Shown: positions 1 through 5,536 of the stretch, in pieces
How the letters are laid out: each line of letters begins with the position of its first letter
Numbering within the stretch: position 1 is the first letter of the stretch
NCBI GenBank assembly: GCA_024639205.1
Contig: JAHEIV010000004.1
Span: forward strand, 1-19,982
Direction of reading: 5' to 3'
Length of the DNA stretch: 19,982 bases
Source of the DNA: Deltaproteobacteria bacterium
GTDB taxonomy: Bacteria; Desulfobacterota; Desulfobacteria; Desulfobacterales; SG8-13
Position numbers and translations under genes: made by a program
The notes under the pieces: model-generated
Told to the model about the DNA's origin: nothing
What the model saw: the letters and a program-made list of their open reading frames with translations, nothing else
Database searches by the model: none

Positions 1-852
1 GCTCAAGGGGAAGTCACCCCAGGCCAGGAAATTGGTGGTGCCGCCGATGCCGCCCCACTCTTTGTAAAACGAAGCCACTGCCAGCAGATCCGGCAGATAG
101 ACGTTTTCAATAAAATCCTGAGTCTCCTTGGTCAGATACAAAAACTCGGCGATGCGATCCGGCGTCAGGTCCTTTACAGAGGTAACGCCGCCCACCACCA
201 GGGACTGCAGGTGGGGGTTCTTGGCGCCGAAAATGGCGTGCATCCTGGCCGAGCGGGCCTGCAGGCGCAGGGCCTCGATATAGTGGGCGGAGGCCATCAG
301 GTTGGCTTCCGGAGGAAGCTGATAGGCCGGGTGCCCCCAGTAGGCGTTGCTGAACGGACCGAGCTGTCCGCTGTCGACAAAGGTCTGCAGCCGCTGCTGC
401 ACTCTCTTGTAATATGCCATCCCACCCACGTCGGCGTTGCTGACATTGTCGGCCAGCGTGGCGGTTTTCTTGGGATCGGCTTTTAGTGCACTGACGATAT
501 CGACCCAGTCGAGCGCGTGCAGGTGATAAAAGTGGACCAAGTGATCGTGTTGAAACTGCGCACCGTGCAAAAGGTTGCGAATCAAGCGCGCATTCGGGGG
601 AATATTTACATTGACTGCATCTTCGACTGCCCTCACCGAGGACAGAGCATGTGTGTACGTTCAGACCCCGCAGGAGCGCTGCACGAAATGGTGTGCATCG
701 CGCGGATCGCGTCCCTGAAGAATCAACTCGATTCCTCTAAACATCTGTCCTGAGCTCCAGGCATTGACGACCTTGCCGTCGGCAATCTCCACTTCGATGC
801 GAAGATGGCCCTCAATCCTGGTAATTGGATCAACCACGACTCTTTGCGCCAT
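1..852 (-). CDS. hynA: Periplasmic [NiFe] hydrogenase large subunit, selenocysteine at L1 (partial, C-terminus off the left edge)
   Basis: This is the catalytic subunit of a group 1 uptake hydrogenase (H2 to 2 H+ and 2 electrons). The ATG at 850-852 follows GGGAGGAG at good spacing. The N-terminus reads VVVDPITRIEGHLRIEVE and FRGIELILQGRDPRDAHHF, both hallmarks of the family. The L1 motif reads R59-S-C61-G-V-[UGA64]-T-Y-T-H. The UGA at 661-663 falls exactly on the second L1 cysteine. Reading it as Sec, the frame is open to base 1 (284 codons in all). It continues with typical sequence such as ALSSVRAVEDA, LHALDWVDIVSALKADP, GQLGPFSNAYW, GHPAYQLPPEANLMASAHY, FGAKNPHLQSLVVGGVT and EWGGIGGTTNFLAWGDFPL. 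The L2 motif (DPCxxC) lies outside the window, so its state is unknown. Automated annotation would report a 63-aa fragment ending at the UGA. A nonsense mutation is the alternative, but the SECIS-like hairpin and intact downstream frame argue against it. Confidence 0.93.
627..645 (-). promoter_or_regulatory. Bacterial SECIS-like hairpin downstream of the hydrogenase UGA
   Basis: Reading the minus strand after the UGA, 15 nt are followed by CTGTCCTC (645-638), a GGT loop (637-635) and GAGGGCAG (634-627). The arms form a continuous 8-bp stem with one U-G wobble. The loop starts 23 nt after the UGA. It begins with G and has the sequence GGU, as in the apical loop of the E. coli fdhF SECIS that SelB recognises. 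Both spacing and loop fit the bacterial SECIS model as I recall it. The structure lies inside the coding sequence (codons for L-S-S-V-R-A), which is normal for bacteria. Confidence 0.8.
661..663 (-). other. In-frame UGA recoded as selenocysteine (Sec64 of the hydrogenase large subunit)
   Basis: The minus-strand codons around it are CGC TCC TGC GGG GTC TGA ACG TAC ACA CAT, which reads R-S-C-G-V-Sec-T-Y-T-H. In the [NiFe] family this position is an invariant cysteine (RxCGxCxxxH) that bridges nickel and iron. The codon differs from a cysteine codon (TGT/TGC) only in the third base. A Cys-aligned UGA with homologous sequence on both sides is the standard signature of a selenoprotein. Confidence 0.88.
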
Positions 853-910
853 AAGATCTCCTCCCTATTCTATATCCAACTTTTTGGTATGAATTTGCAT
901 GTCGACTCGT

Positions 911-1852
911 TTACAGCTCTTCATAAAACGGGGTAAACCGATCCCAGAAATTGGGCTCGCTGCATCCGAGGCAGGGATGTCCGGCTTCCACCGGCCAACT
1001 GGTTCCGTCGTTGAATTTGACGATCGGACAGTTGTTGTAGGTTTCCGGTCCCCTGCAGCCGACCTTGTACAGGCAGTAGCCCATGGCCGCTTCTTCAGAG
1101 CCGAACTCCTCGACGAATTCGTCGTTTTCAAAGTGGGCTCTGCGTGGGCACTGGTCGTGAATGGTCTTCCCGTAGGCAAACAGTGGTCGTCCGAGGTCGT
1201 CAACAGCCGGCAGTTTGCCGAGGAGGAGATAGTTGACAACGGTTCCGACGAAGTTCACCGGGTTGGGGGGACAGCCGGCAATGTTGACCGTATTGACCCC
1301 GATCGCATCGGTAACACCCTTGTAGCCGCCCGGATTCGGTTTGGCCGCCGGGATTCCGCCGTAAGTGGCACAGGCACCGATGGCAATGGTCGCCAGGGCG
1401 TTGGGGACCACTTCTTTGGCAATCTCCAGAAAGGTGCGTCCGGCGATTTTGCCGTAGCCGCCGTCGAACCTGGTGGCAATCGAGCCCTCCACCACGCAGA
1501 TGTACTGCCCCTTGTACTTTTTCATTGCCATTTGCAGTTGATCTTCCGCCTGCTGTCCGGCCGCCGCCATGATGGTTTCATGGTACTCGATCGAAAGCAC
1601 TTCCAGCACCAGCTCATCCACGTACGGATACTGGCTGCGCAGCACCGATTCGGAGCACCCGGTGCATTCACCGAAATGCAGCCAAATCACCGCTGGACGC
1701 TGTTGGGGGGCAGCAAAGACCTCTGCCACTTTGGGGACAAACGATGAGGAAAGCCCCATCGTCGCTGTGAGAAAGGTGCAGTATTTCATGAAATCTCTGC
1801 GCGATACACCCTTCTCTGCCAGCCTTTGGTAAAATGCTTTTTCCTGATCCAT
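911..1852 (-). CDS. hynB: Periplasmic [NiFe] hydrogenase small subunit, Tat-exported
   Basis: This is the electron-transfer subunit with three Fe-S clusters, 313 aa. The ATG at 1850-1852 is preferred because AAGGAGG lies 5 nt before it. A GTG two codons upstream would sit directly on the ribosome binding site. Residues 17-23 (SRRDFMK) form a twin-arginine signal, with likely cleavage near FAA-PQ (residues 46-50). The proximal cluster motif GECTGCSE is at 61-68. The C-terminal clusters are seen in CLYKVGCRGPETYNNC and GHPCLGCSEPNFWD. The medial-cluster ligands are probably Cys275, Cys294 and Cys297. Pro287 (in TSWPVEAGHPC) occupies the position that is proline in [3Fe-4S]-type [NiFe] enzymes and cysteine in [NiFeSe] enzymes. 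It sits 58 bp upstream of the large subunit in one transcription unit. Confidence 0.95.
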   Translation of the reverse strand: MDQEKAFYQRLAEKGVSRRDFMKYCTFLTATMGLSSSFVPKVAEVFAAPQQRPAVIWLHFGECTGCSESVLRSQYPYVDELVLEVLSIEYHETIMAAAGQQAEDQLQMAMKKYKGQYICVVEGSIATRFDGGYGKIAGRTFLEIAKEVVPNALATIAIGACATYGGIPAAKPNPGGYKGVTDAIGVNTVNIAGCPPNPVNFVGTVVNYLLLGKLPAVDDLGRPLFAYGKTIHDQCPRRAHFENDEFVEEFGSEEAAMGYCLYKVGCRGPETYNNCPIVKFNDGTSWPVEAGHPCLGCSEPNFWDRFTPFYEEL

Positions 1853-1876
1853 CGGCACCTCCTTGATGCTGTTGGG

Positions 1877-1895
1877 GACGGTTTACAACCGTCCA
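1877..1895 (-). promoter_or_regulatory. Hairpin in the hydrogenase leader just before the ribosome binding site
   Basis: GGACGGTT (1877-1884), loop TAC and AACCGTCC (1888-1895) form a perfect 8-bp stem. It lies about 12 nt upstream of the hynB Shine-Dalgarno. There is no T-tract after it on the minus strand, so it is not a terminator. A role in RNA stability or translational control is possible but unproven. Confidence 0.5.
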
Positions 1896-1928
1896 GACCT
1901 ACAAACGCAAGTGAACGCCTCTATAAAC

Positions 1929-1991
1929 AAAAAAAGCCTTTTCGGCACGGCACCACACCCTGTGGGGGAAGGGTTCGCCGTTGAAAGGCTT
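1929..1991 (-). terminator. Branched terminator or attenuator-like structure in front of the hydrogenase genes
   Basis: On the minus strand AAGCCTTT (1991-1984) pairs with AAAGGCTT (1941-1934), followed by a run of seven T (1935-1929). Inside, CGGC (1980-1977) pairs with GCCG (1946-1943), and CCACA (1965-1961) pairs with TGTGG (1957-1953). The T-run after a closed stem is what an intrinsic terminator needs. It may end the transcript of the 156-aa gene (stop at 2183). If the promoter at 2079-2107 is real, it instead lies inside the hydrogenase leader and could act as an attenuator. I do not recognise a named riboswitch class. Confidence 0.55.
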
Positions 1992-2078
1992 AATTCTTTT
2001 TCTCAATATTATCAATAGGATATACCGCTGTACTGCTGGCCCAGTTGCATTCCTTCAACCGATGAATACGATTTAGCG

Positions 2079-2107
2079 TTTGTAGATCATTCCATTGACC
2101 AAGTCAA
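2079..2107 (-). promoter_or_regulatory. Candidate sigma70 promoter for the hydrogenase operon
   Basis: On the minus strand TTGACT (2107-2102) is separated by 17 bp from TACAAA (2084-2079). Transcription would start near 2072. That gives a leader of about 220 nt containing both hairpins before hynB. It lies downstream of the stop of the 156-aa gene, so it would serve only the hydrogenase. Confidence 0.45.
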
Positions 2108-2182
2108 GACCAAAGTGCGCGCACATGCGGCATGCGCCATTGAAAAGGAGTGGCTGTCGGTAGGCAGTTTCAGATCCTTGAT

Positions 2183-2653
2183 TCAGGTTTCTTCATCGGC
2201 ATCGCCGTATTCGCCGTCGGCAATTTTCAGCGAAGAATTCAACTGTTTCAGGCCCGTCTTATCCTCGAGGTCGTCCTGCTGGTAGTCATCTTCCAGCAGT
2301 TCATCCAGGTCCTGGTCGGCCTCCTCTTCCAGGCGTTTTTCCATCTTCTCTTCCTCGGCAGCCAGCAATTCAATATCGTCAAAAAACAGCTCGACGCTCG
2401 GATCTTCCGACCGAAGCAGTCCGGTCACTCCATGGGCAATCCGTTCGGCGTATACGCCCGGAGGATACATGTTTTTCGTTCGAAGCGCTGCGATCAGCAC
2501 TTCCTTTTTCTCCCGGGAGGCCTTCCGGATGGCCTCCATCGGGTAATTTTCTTCGCAAATCGGCGAAAGGATATTCTTGTCCAGCTCGGCGTATTCGCGA
2601 ATCGTCAGGACCTGTTTTTCATCGTCCCGCGTGATCTGGTATTTTTGTTTCAT
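2183..2653 (-). CDS. Hypothetical acidic protein, 156 aa
   Basis: I do not recognise this protein. The start ATG at 2651-2653 has GAGG 8 nt upstream. It has no signal peptide and no membrane segment. The N-terminal ~95 residues look like a compact soluble domain, with KQKYQITRDDEKQVLTIREY followed by a Pro/Tyr-rich stretch (MYPPGVYAERIAHGVTGLL). From about residue 90 it becomes a highly charged, mostly Glu/Asp tail with probable coiled-coil or disordered character (LAAEEEKMEKRLEEEADQD). It is transcribed in the same direction as the hydrogenase but is separated from it by 330 bp with a terminator-like structure, so co-transcription is doubtful. Codon use and frame look like a real gene. An accessory role for the hydrogenase would be speculation. 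Confidence 0.75.
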   Translation of the reverse strand: MKQKYQITRDDEKQVLTIREYAELDKNILSPICEENYPMEAIRKASREKKEVLIAALRTKNMYPPGVYAERIAHGVTGLLRSEDPSVELFFDDIELLAAEEEKMEKRLEEEADQDLDELLEDDYQQDDLEDKTGLKQLNSSLKIADGEYGDADEET

Positions 2654-2783
2654 TTCAGCACCTCGATATGCGTTTTTGCCTGTCTCGAAACTGCTGGTTT
2701 CGGATCGACCCGCCTGCTGCCAAAGGGCATGCGGATCGCTTCGTAGCGCAGCGTGGAAGGCCTATTTTACAACAAAAACGTGA

Positions 2784-2813
2784 ATAAAATACACGAATAT
2801 TTTACCCTGTCAA
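2784..2813 (-). promoter_or_regulatory. Candidate sigma70 promoter for the 156-aa gene
   Basis: On the minus strand a consensus TTGACA (2813-2808) is followed by an AT-rich stretch. Two overlapping -10 candidates are TATTTT (2791-2786, spacing 16) and TTTTAT (2789-2784, spacing 18). The resulting leader is about 130 nt, with nothing else recognisable in it. Confidence 0.5.
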
Positions 2814-2834
2814 CAGCTGAATCCCTTGTTCCGA

Positions 2835-2865
2835 CAAAAAAATGCCCGGCAAAGAAAACCGGGCA
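2835..2865 (-). terminator. Orphan intrinsic terminator on the minus strand
   Basis: TGCCCGG (2843-2849) pairs with CCGGGCA (2859-2865). Reading the minus strand, the stem is followed by seven T (2842-2836). The same stem has no T-tract on the plus strand, so it works only leftward. No minus-strand gene ends just upstream of it. The nearest, the PilZ gene, already has its own hairpin at 3234-3268. Confidence 0.6.
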
Positions 2866-2885
2866 AGCGCAACCCAACAAATTGA

Positions 2886-2914
2886 TTGACCATAAAATCC
2901 CCAGATGGTAAAAA
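2886..2914 (+). promoter_or_regulatory. Candidate promoter for tRNA-Ser(UGA)
   Basis: TTGACC (2886-2891), a 17-bp spacer and TAAAAA (2909-2914) sit 16 bp before the mature tRNA 5' end. The -35 box is good and the -10 box is weak. Confidence 0.35.
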
Positions 2915-2930
2915 ACAGCGCTGTAGCCTT

Positions 2931-3018
2931 GGAGGGATGGCTGAGTGGTCGAAAGCGGCGGTCTTGAAAACCGTTGAGGGTAACACCTCCGTGGGTTCGA
3001 ATCCTACTCCCTCCGCCA
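2931..3018 (+). tRNA. tRNA-Ser (anticodon UGA)
   Basis: The acceptor stem GGAGGGA pairs with TCCCTCC (3008-3014), followed by discriminator G and an encoded CCA. The anticodon stem GCGGT/ACCGT encloses the loop CTTGAAA, giving anticodon TGA, which reads UCA serine codons. The long variable arm (class II tRNA) is present between the anticodon stem and the T-arm GTGGGTTCGAATCCTAC. Total length is 88 nt. Confidence 0.97.
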
Positions 3019-3138
3019 AACCATCTGCTTTGCACATCGATAAAGCGCCTGCATCCAGCAGTACAGGCATTGACAAAGGGCTGCGGTTTTCAGTTGTTTT
3101 TGGATACAATCTGTCGATTGTCCCTCATAAATTTATGA

Positions 3139-3231
3139 GGAGAGATGGCCGAGCCGGCTGAAGGCGCTCGCCTGCTAAGCGAGTATGGGGTGAAAGCTCC
3201 ATCGAGGGTTCGAATCCCTCTCTCTCCGCCA
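3139..3231 (+). tRNA. tRNA-Ser (anticodon GCU)
   Basis: The acceptor stem GGAGAGA pairs with TCTCTCC (3221-3227), followed by G and an encoded CCA. The anticodon stem CTCGC/GCGAG encloses CTGCTAA, giving anticodon GCT, which reads AGC/AGU serine codons. A long variable arm (TATGGGGTGAAAGCTCCATC region) and the T-arm GAGGGTTCGAATCCCTC are clear. It is separated from the first tRNA by 120 bp and could share its transcript. Confidence 0.97.
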
Positions 3232-3233
3232 CT

Positions 3234-3268
3234 ATAAAAGGGGCCGCCTGAAAGGCGGCCCCTTTTAT
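3234..3268. terminator. Bidirectional terminator after the tRNA-Ser pair
   Basis: GGGGCCGCC (3240-3248) and GGCGGCCCC (3254-3262) form a perfect stem around TGAAA. It is flanked by AAAA and TTTT and so can serve both strands. It lies 3 bp after the tRNA CCA and about 30 bp from the stop of the convergent PilZ gene. Confidence 0.85.
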
Positions 3269-3297
3269 GTAGAGCAGAATGTAGAACGAATATAGTG

Positions 3298-3729
3298 TCA
3301 GGCTTCCCCCATTGTGTGGTTGAGAATAAATTCATCGAGCATGGACAGCTGCCGGGGATCCAAGTCTTCGAAGGCGATATGCATCTGCCGCATCCTCACG
3401 GAGCTGAAAGGGGATTCGCTTTCGATTTCAAAATCCGAAACCGGCTTGTACGACAGGTTGTCCATAAACAGTCCGCCACCGGCCAGGATGATCTTCAGTA
3501 CACCCTTCGCGCTTGGTGTTTCCCGGCTGTCGATATATCGAAAAGACAGCCCCACCAGGCTGATATCCTTTATCTGGCCCAACCGCTGGGTGCCATTGAC
3601 CAGTGCCGCAAATGCTCCCTGCCGAACCTTGAAGCGCTTTTTTCGTCTACGGTCGGCAATCCGGCGTCTTTTGTCGTCTTCGGCTCGCTTTTGCTGTCTT
3701 CGCTCCGGCTTGTTGCGTCTGTCGCCCAT
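3298..3729 (-). CDS. PilZ-domain protein (c-di-GMP binding candidate), 143 aa
   Basis: The ATG at 3727-3729 (MGDRRNK) is chosen because AAGGAG lies 7 nt upstream and the promoter at 3776-3804 would place the transcript start about 38 nt before it. A longer frame to 3897 would begin upstream of that promoter. Residues 1-33 are extremely Arg/Lys-rich. The PilZ signature follows: RxxxR at Arg28-Arg32 (RKKR) and DISLVG at 55-60, matching [DN]xSxxG. Both c-di-GMP-binding motifs are therefore intact. The rest (LVNGTQRLGQIKDISLVGLS, then a C-terminal helix ending HTMGEA) fits a single-domain PilZ protein. Such proteins act as cytoplasmic c-di-GMP receptors. The target cannot be told from context, since its neighbours are tRNAs and sat. 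Confidence 0.85.
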   Translation of the reverse strand: MGDRRNKPERRQQKRAEDDKRRRIADRRRKKRFKVRQGAFAALVNGTQRLGQIKDISLVGLSFRYIDSRETPSAKGVLKIILAGGGLFMDNLSYKPVSDFEIESESPFSSVRMRQMHIAFEDLDPRQLSMLDEFILNHTMGEA

Positions 3730-3775
3730 TTTCCACTCCTTGCCGCTCGATCGATCGAATTTCGGAATCGATTTC

Positions 3776-3804
3776 ATTATAGACTGCACGTGACGAAAAA
3801 TCAA
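3776..3804 (-). promoter_or_regulatory. Strong sigma70-type promoter for the PilZ gene
   Basis: On the minus strand TTGATT (3804-3799), a 17-bp spacer and a perfect TATAAT (3781-3776) are present. Together with the Shine-Dalgarno before 3729 this fixes the gene start. Confidence 0.7.
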
Positions 3805-3931
3805 GGTCACGCGTACCTTCGCACCGCCCGAACCTGTGGTCCGCTTCAGAGTGGGCCATGGGACACGGAAACAAGGAGAAGCTTTTGAAATCCTCATTAT
3901 TTTAGAATGTTAGCACAGACATCGAATGCGC

Positions 3932-3960
3932 TTGACAAATCGTCCTTTCCTTACTAATTA
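3932..3960 (+). promoter_or_regulatory. Promoter candidate for sat
   Basis: A consensus TTGACA (3932-3937), a 17-bp spacer and TAATTA (3955-3960) are present, followed by a leader of about 80 nt. The leader is A-rich and has the ribosome binding site AAAGGAG shortly before the sat ATG. Confidence 0.6.
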
Positions 3961-4050
3961 TAGCGTTTTTAGTATCGAAAGAACCGTGGACCGGGGCGAT
4001 TGCCGGTCTAATTCCATAAGAAAAACAAGGATGAAAGGAGATGTGAGCAC

Positions 4051-5325
4051 ATGGCAAATTTAATTCCTCCTCATGGTGGAAAAGGGCTGACCAAATGCCT
4101 TCTCGAAGGGGCAGAGCGTGATGCGGAGCTGAAAAAGGCCGAAGGGCTGATGAAGGTCGCCGTTTCACCGCGCGTCAAAGGCGATCTGATCATGATCGGC
4201 ATCGGCGGTTTCAGCCCGCTGACCGGTTTCATGACCAAAGACGACTGGAAAGGGGTTTGCGACAATTATCTGCTGGCCGACGGCACTTTCTGGCCGGTGC
4301 CAGTGACCTTGGACGTAAGCACTGCCGAAGCCGCCGAGATTTCGGAAGGCAGCGAGATTGCCCTCCAGGACCCTGAAAGCGGCGCAATCATGGCCACCAT
4401 GCAGGTCGCCGAAAAGTTCGAATTGACCGCGGCCGACAAGAAGTACGAATGTGAAAAAATCTTCATGGGTGAAGGCACCAAGACCGCCGACGAGTTCTGG
4501 AAGATTGCCGAGGAAGATCATCCCGGTGTCCAGATGGTGATGAACCAGAAAGAGTTCTGTCTGGCCGGACCGGTCAAGGTTCTCAGCGAAGGCGAATACC
4601 CCACCCGCTACCAGGGAGTCTACCACCGCCCGGAAGAGTCACGTAAGATTTTCGAAGAGAAAGGCTGGAGCGAAGTGGCGGCCCTGCAGTTGAGAAACCC
4701 CATGCATCGCTCCCACGAGTATCTGTGCAAGATCGCCGTTGAGGTCTGCGACGGTGTCTACATTCACTCACTGGTGGGCAACCTGAAACCGGGCGACATT
4801 CCGGCTTCCGTGCGCGTCAAATGCATCGATGCGCTGGTGAAAAACTACTTTGTGGAAGCCAACGTCGTTCAAGGCGGCTATCCGCTGGATATGCGCTACG
4901 CCGGACCGCGCGAGGGCCTTCTGCATGCCGTATTCCGCCAGAACTACGGATGCTCCAAGATGATCATCGGCCGCGATCACGCCGGCGTGGGCGATTTTTA
5001 CGGGATGTTCGAAGCCCAGACCATTTTCGACAAGATTCCAAAGCCGCAAGAGGCCGGCAAAGCCCTTGCTTGCTCGCCACTGAAGATCGACTGGACCTTT
5101 TACTGCTATAAATGCGACGGTATGGCGTCTTTGCGAACCTGCCCCCACGCGAAAGAAGATCGGGTCCTGCTGTCCGGAACCATGCTGCGCAAAATGCTCT
5201 CAGAAGGTCAAGATCTGCCGGATCATTTCGGCCGCGACGAGGTCGTCGTTATCCTGCGGGAATACTACGAAGGCCTGACGGAGAAGGTAAAGATCAAGAC
5301 CCACAAGGCAGCAACCGGCGATTAA
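4051..5325 (+). CDS. sat: Sulfate adenylyltransferase (ATP sulfurylase), dissimilatory type
   Basis: It catalyses ATP + sulfate to APS + PPi in the cytoplasm, the activation step of sulfate reduction. At 424 aa it has the usual length of the homo-oligomeric family without a kinase domain. The nucleotide-binding motif QLRNPMHRSHE is at 213-223, GRDHAGVGDFY at 307-317 and LSGTMLRKML at 374-383. Cys352, Cys355, Cys364 and His366 form a C-x2-C-x8-C-x-H pattern that fits the zinc site known in bacterial and SRB enzymes. It is monocistronic: its own promoter precedes it, a terminator follows at 5347-5379, and it converges on qmoABC. The start is supported by AAAGGAG ten bases upstream. Confidence 0.97.
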   Translation: MANLIPPHGGKGLTKCLLEGAERDAELKKAEGLMKVAVSPRVKGDLIMIGIGGFSPLTGFMTKDDWKGVCDNYLLADGTFWPVPVTLDVSTAEAAEISEGSEIALQDPESGAIMATMQVAEKFELTAADKKYECEKIFMGEGTKTADEFWKIAEEDHPGVQMVMNQKEFCLAGPVKVLSEGEYPTRYQGVYHRPEESRKIFEEKGWSEVAALQLRNPMHRSHEYLCKIAVEVCDGVYIHSLVGNLKPGDIPASVRVKCIDALVKNYFVEANVVQGGYPLDMRYAGPREGLLHAVFRQNYGCSKMIIGRDHAGVGDFYGMFEAQTIFDKIPKPQEAGKALACSPLKIDWTFYCYKCDGMASLRTCPHAKEDRVLLSGTMLRKMLSEGQDLPDHFGRDEVVVILREYYEGLTEKVKIKTHKAATGD

Positions 5326-5346
5326 TTCATCACACGATTCAAACCG

Positions 5347-5379
5347 AAAAAGGGGCGCCCTCAGGGGCCCCCTTTTTTT
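5347..5379 (+). terminator. Intrinsic terminator of sat
   Basis: AAAAAGGGGC and GCCCC form the stem around a GC-rich loop, followed by seven T (5373-5379). It lies 22 bp after the sat stop codon. Confidence 0.8.
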
Positions 5380-5474
5380 ATTGCCGAATCCCGGCAAGTG
5401 CCCGGTGTTCGGTATGGCCTGCCGCGCGATGTGACATGCGGAACCATAAAATGGATACGGGACCACCGACGACG

Positions 5475-5510
5475 AAAAAAGGGGGCTTTTCAAGCCCCCT
5501 TTTCATTTTT
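5475..5510. terminator. Bidirectional terminator between sat and qmoC
   Basis: AAAAGGGGGCTT (5477-5488), loop TTC and AAGCCCCCTTTT (5492-5503) form a perfect 12-bp stem. On the minus strand it is followed by six T and serves qmoC (stop at 5537). On the plus strand TTTTCATTTTT gives sat a second stop. Confidence 0.85.
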
Positions 5511-5536
5511 AAATCTACCTGGCTATGCCGGACGAT

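Noticed and set aside
899..1747. Long plus-strand open frame across the hydrogenase small-subunit gene
   Set aside because: It is a complementary-strand shadow of hynB with no family resemblance and no ribosome binding site. Similar shadows opposite qmoB (6948-8483) and aprA (10660-12585) were dismissed for the same reason.
911..1858. GTG start at 1856-1858 for the hydrogenase small subunit
   Set aside because: It overlaps the Shine-Dalgarno itself. The ATG at 1850-1852 has proper spacing.
2931..3231. tRNA genes as a possible selenocysteine tRNA (selC) near the selenoprotein
   Set aside because: Both have 7-bp acceptor stems and serine anticodons UGA and GCU. SelC would have a UCA anticodon and an 8-bp acceptor stem.
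3298..3897. Longer PilZ-domain frame starting at 3897
   Set aside because: A TTGATT-17-TATAAT promoter lies inside it, and the ATG at 3729 has a strong ribosome binding site. The extra residues are not PilZ-like.
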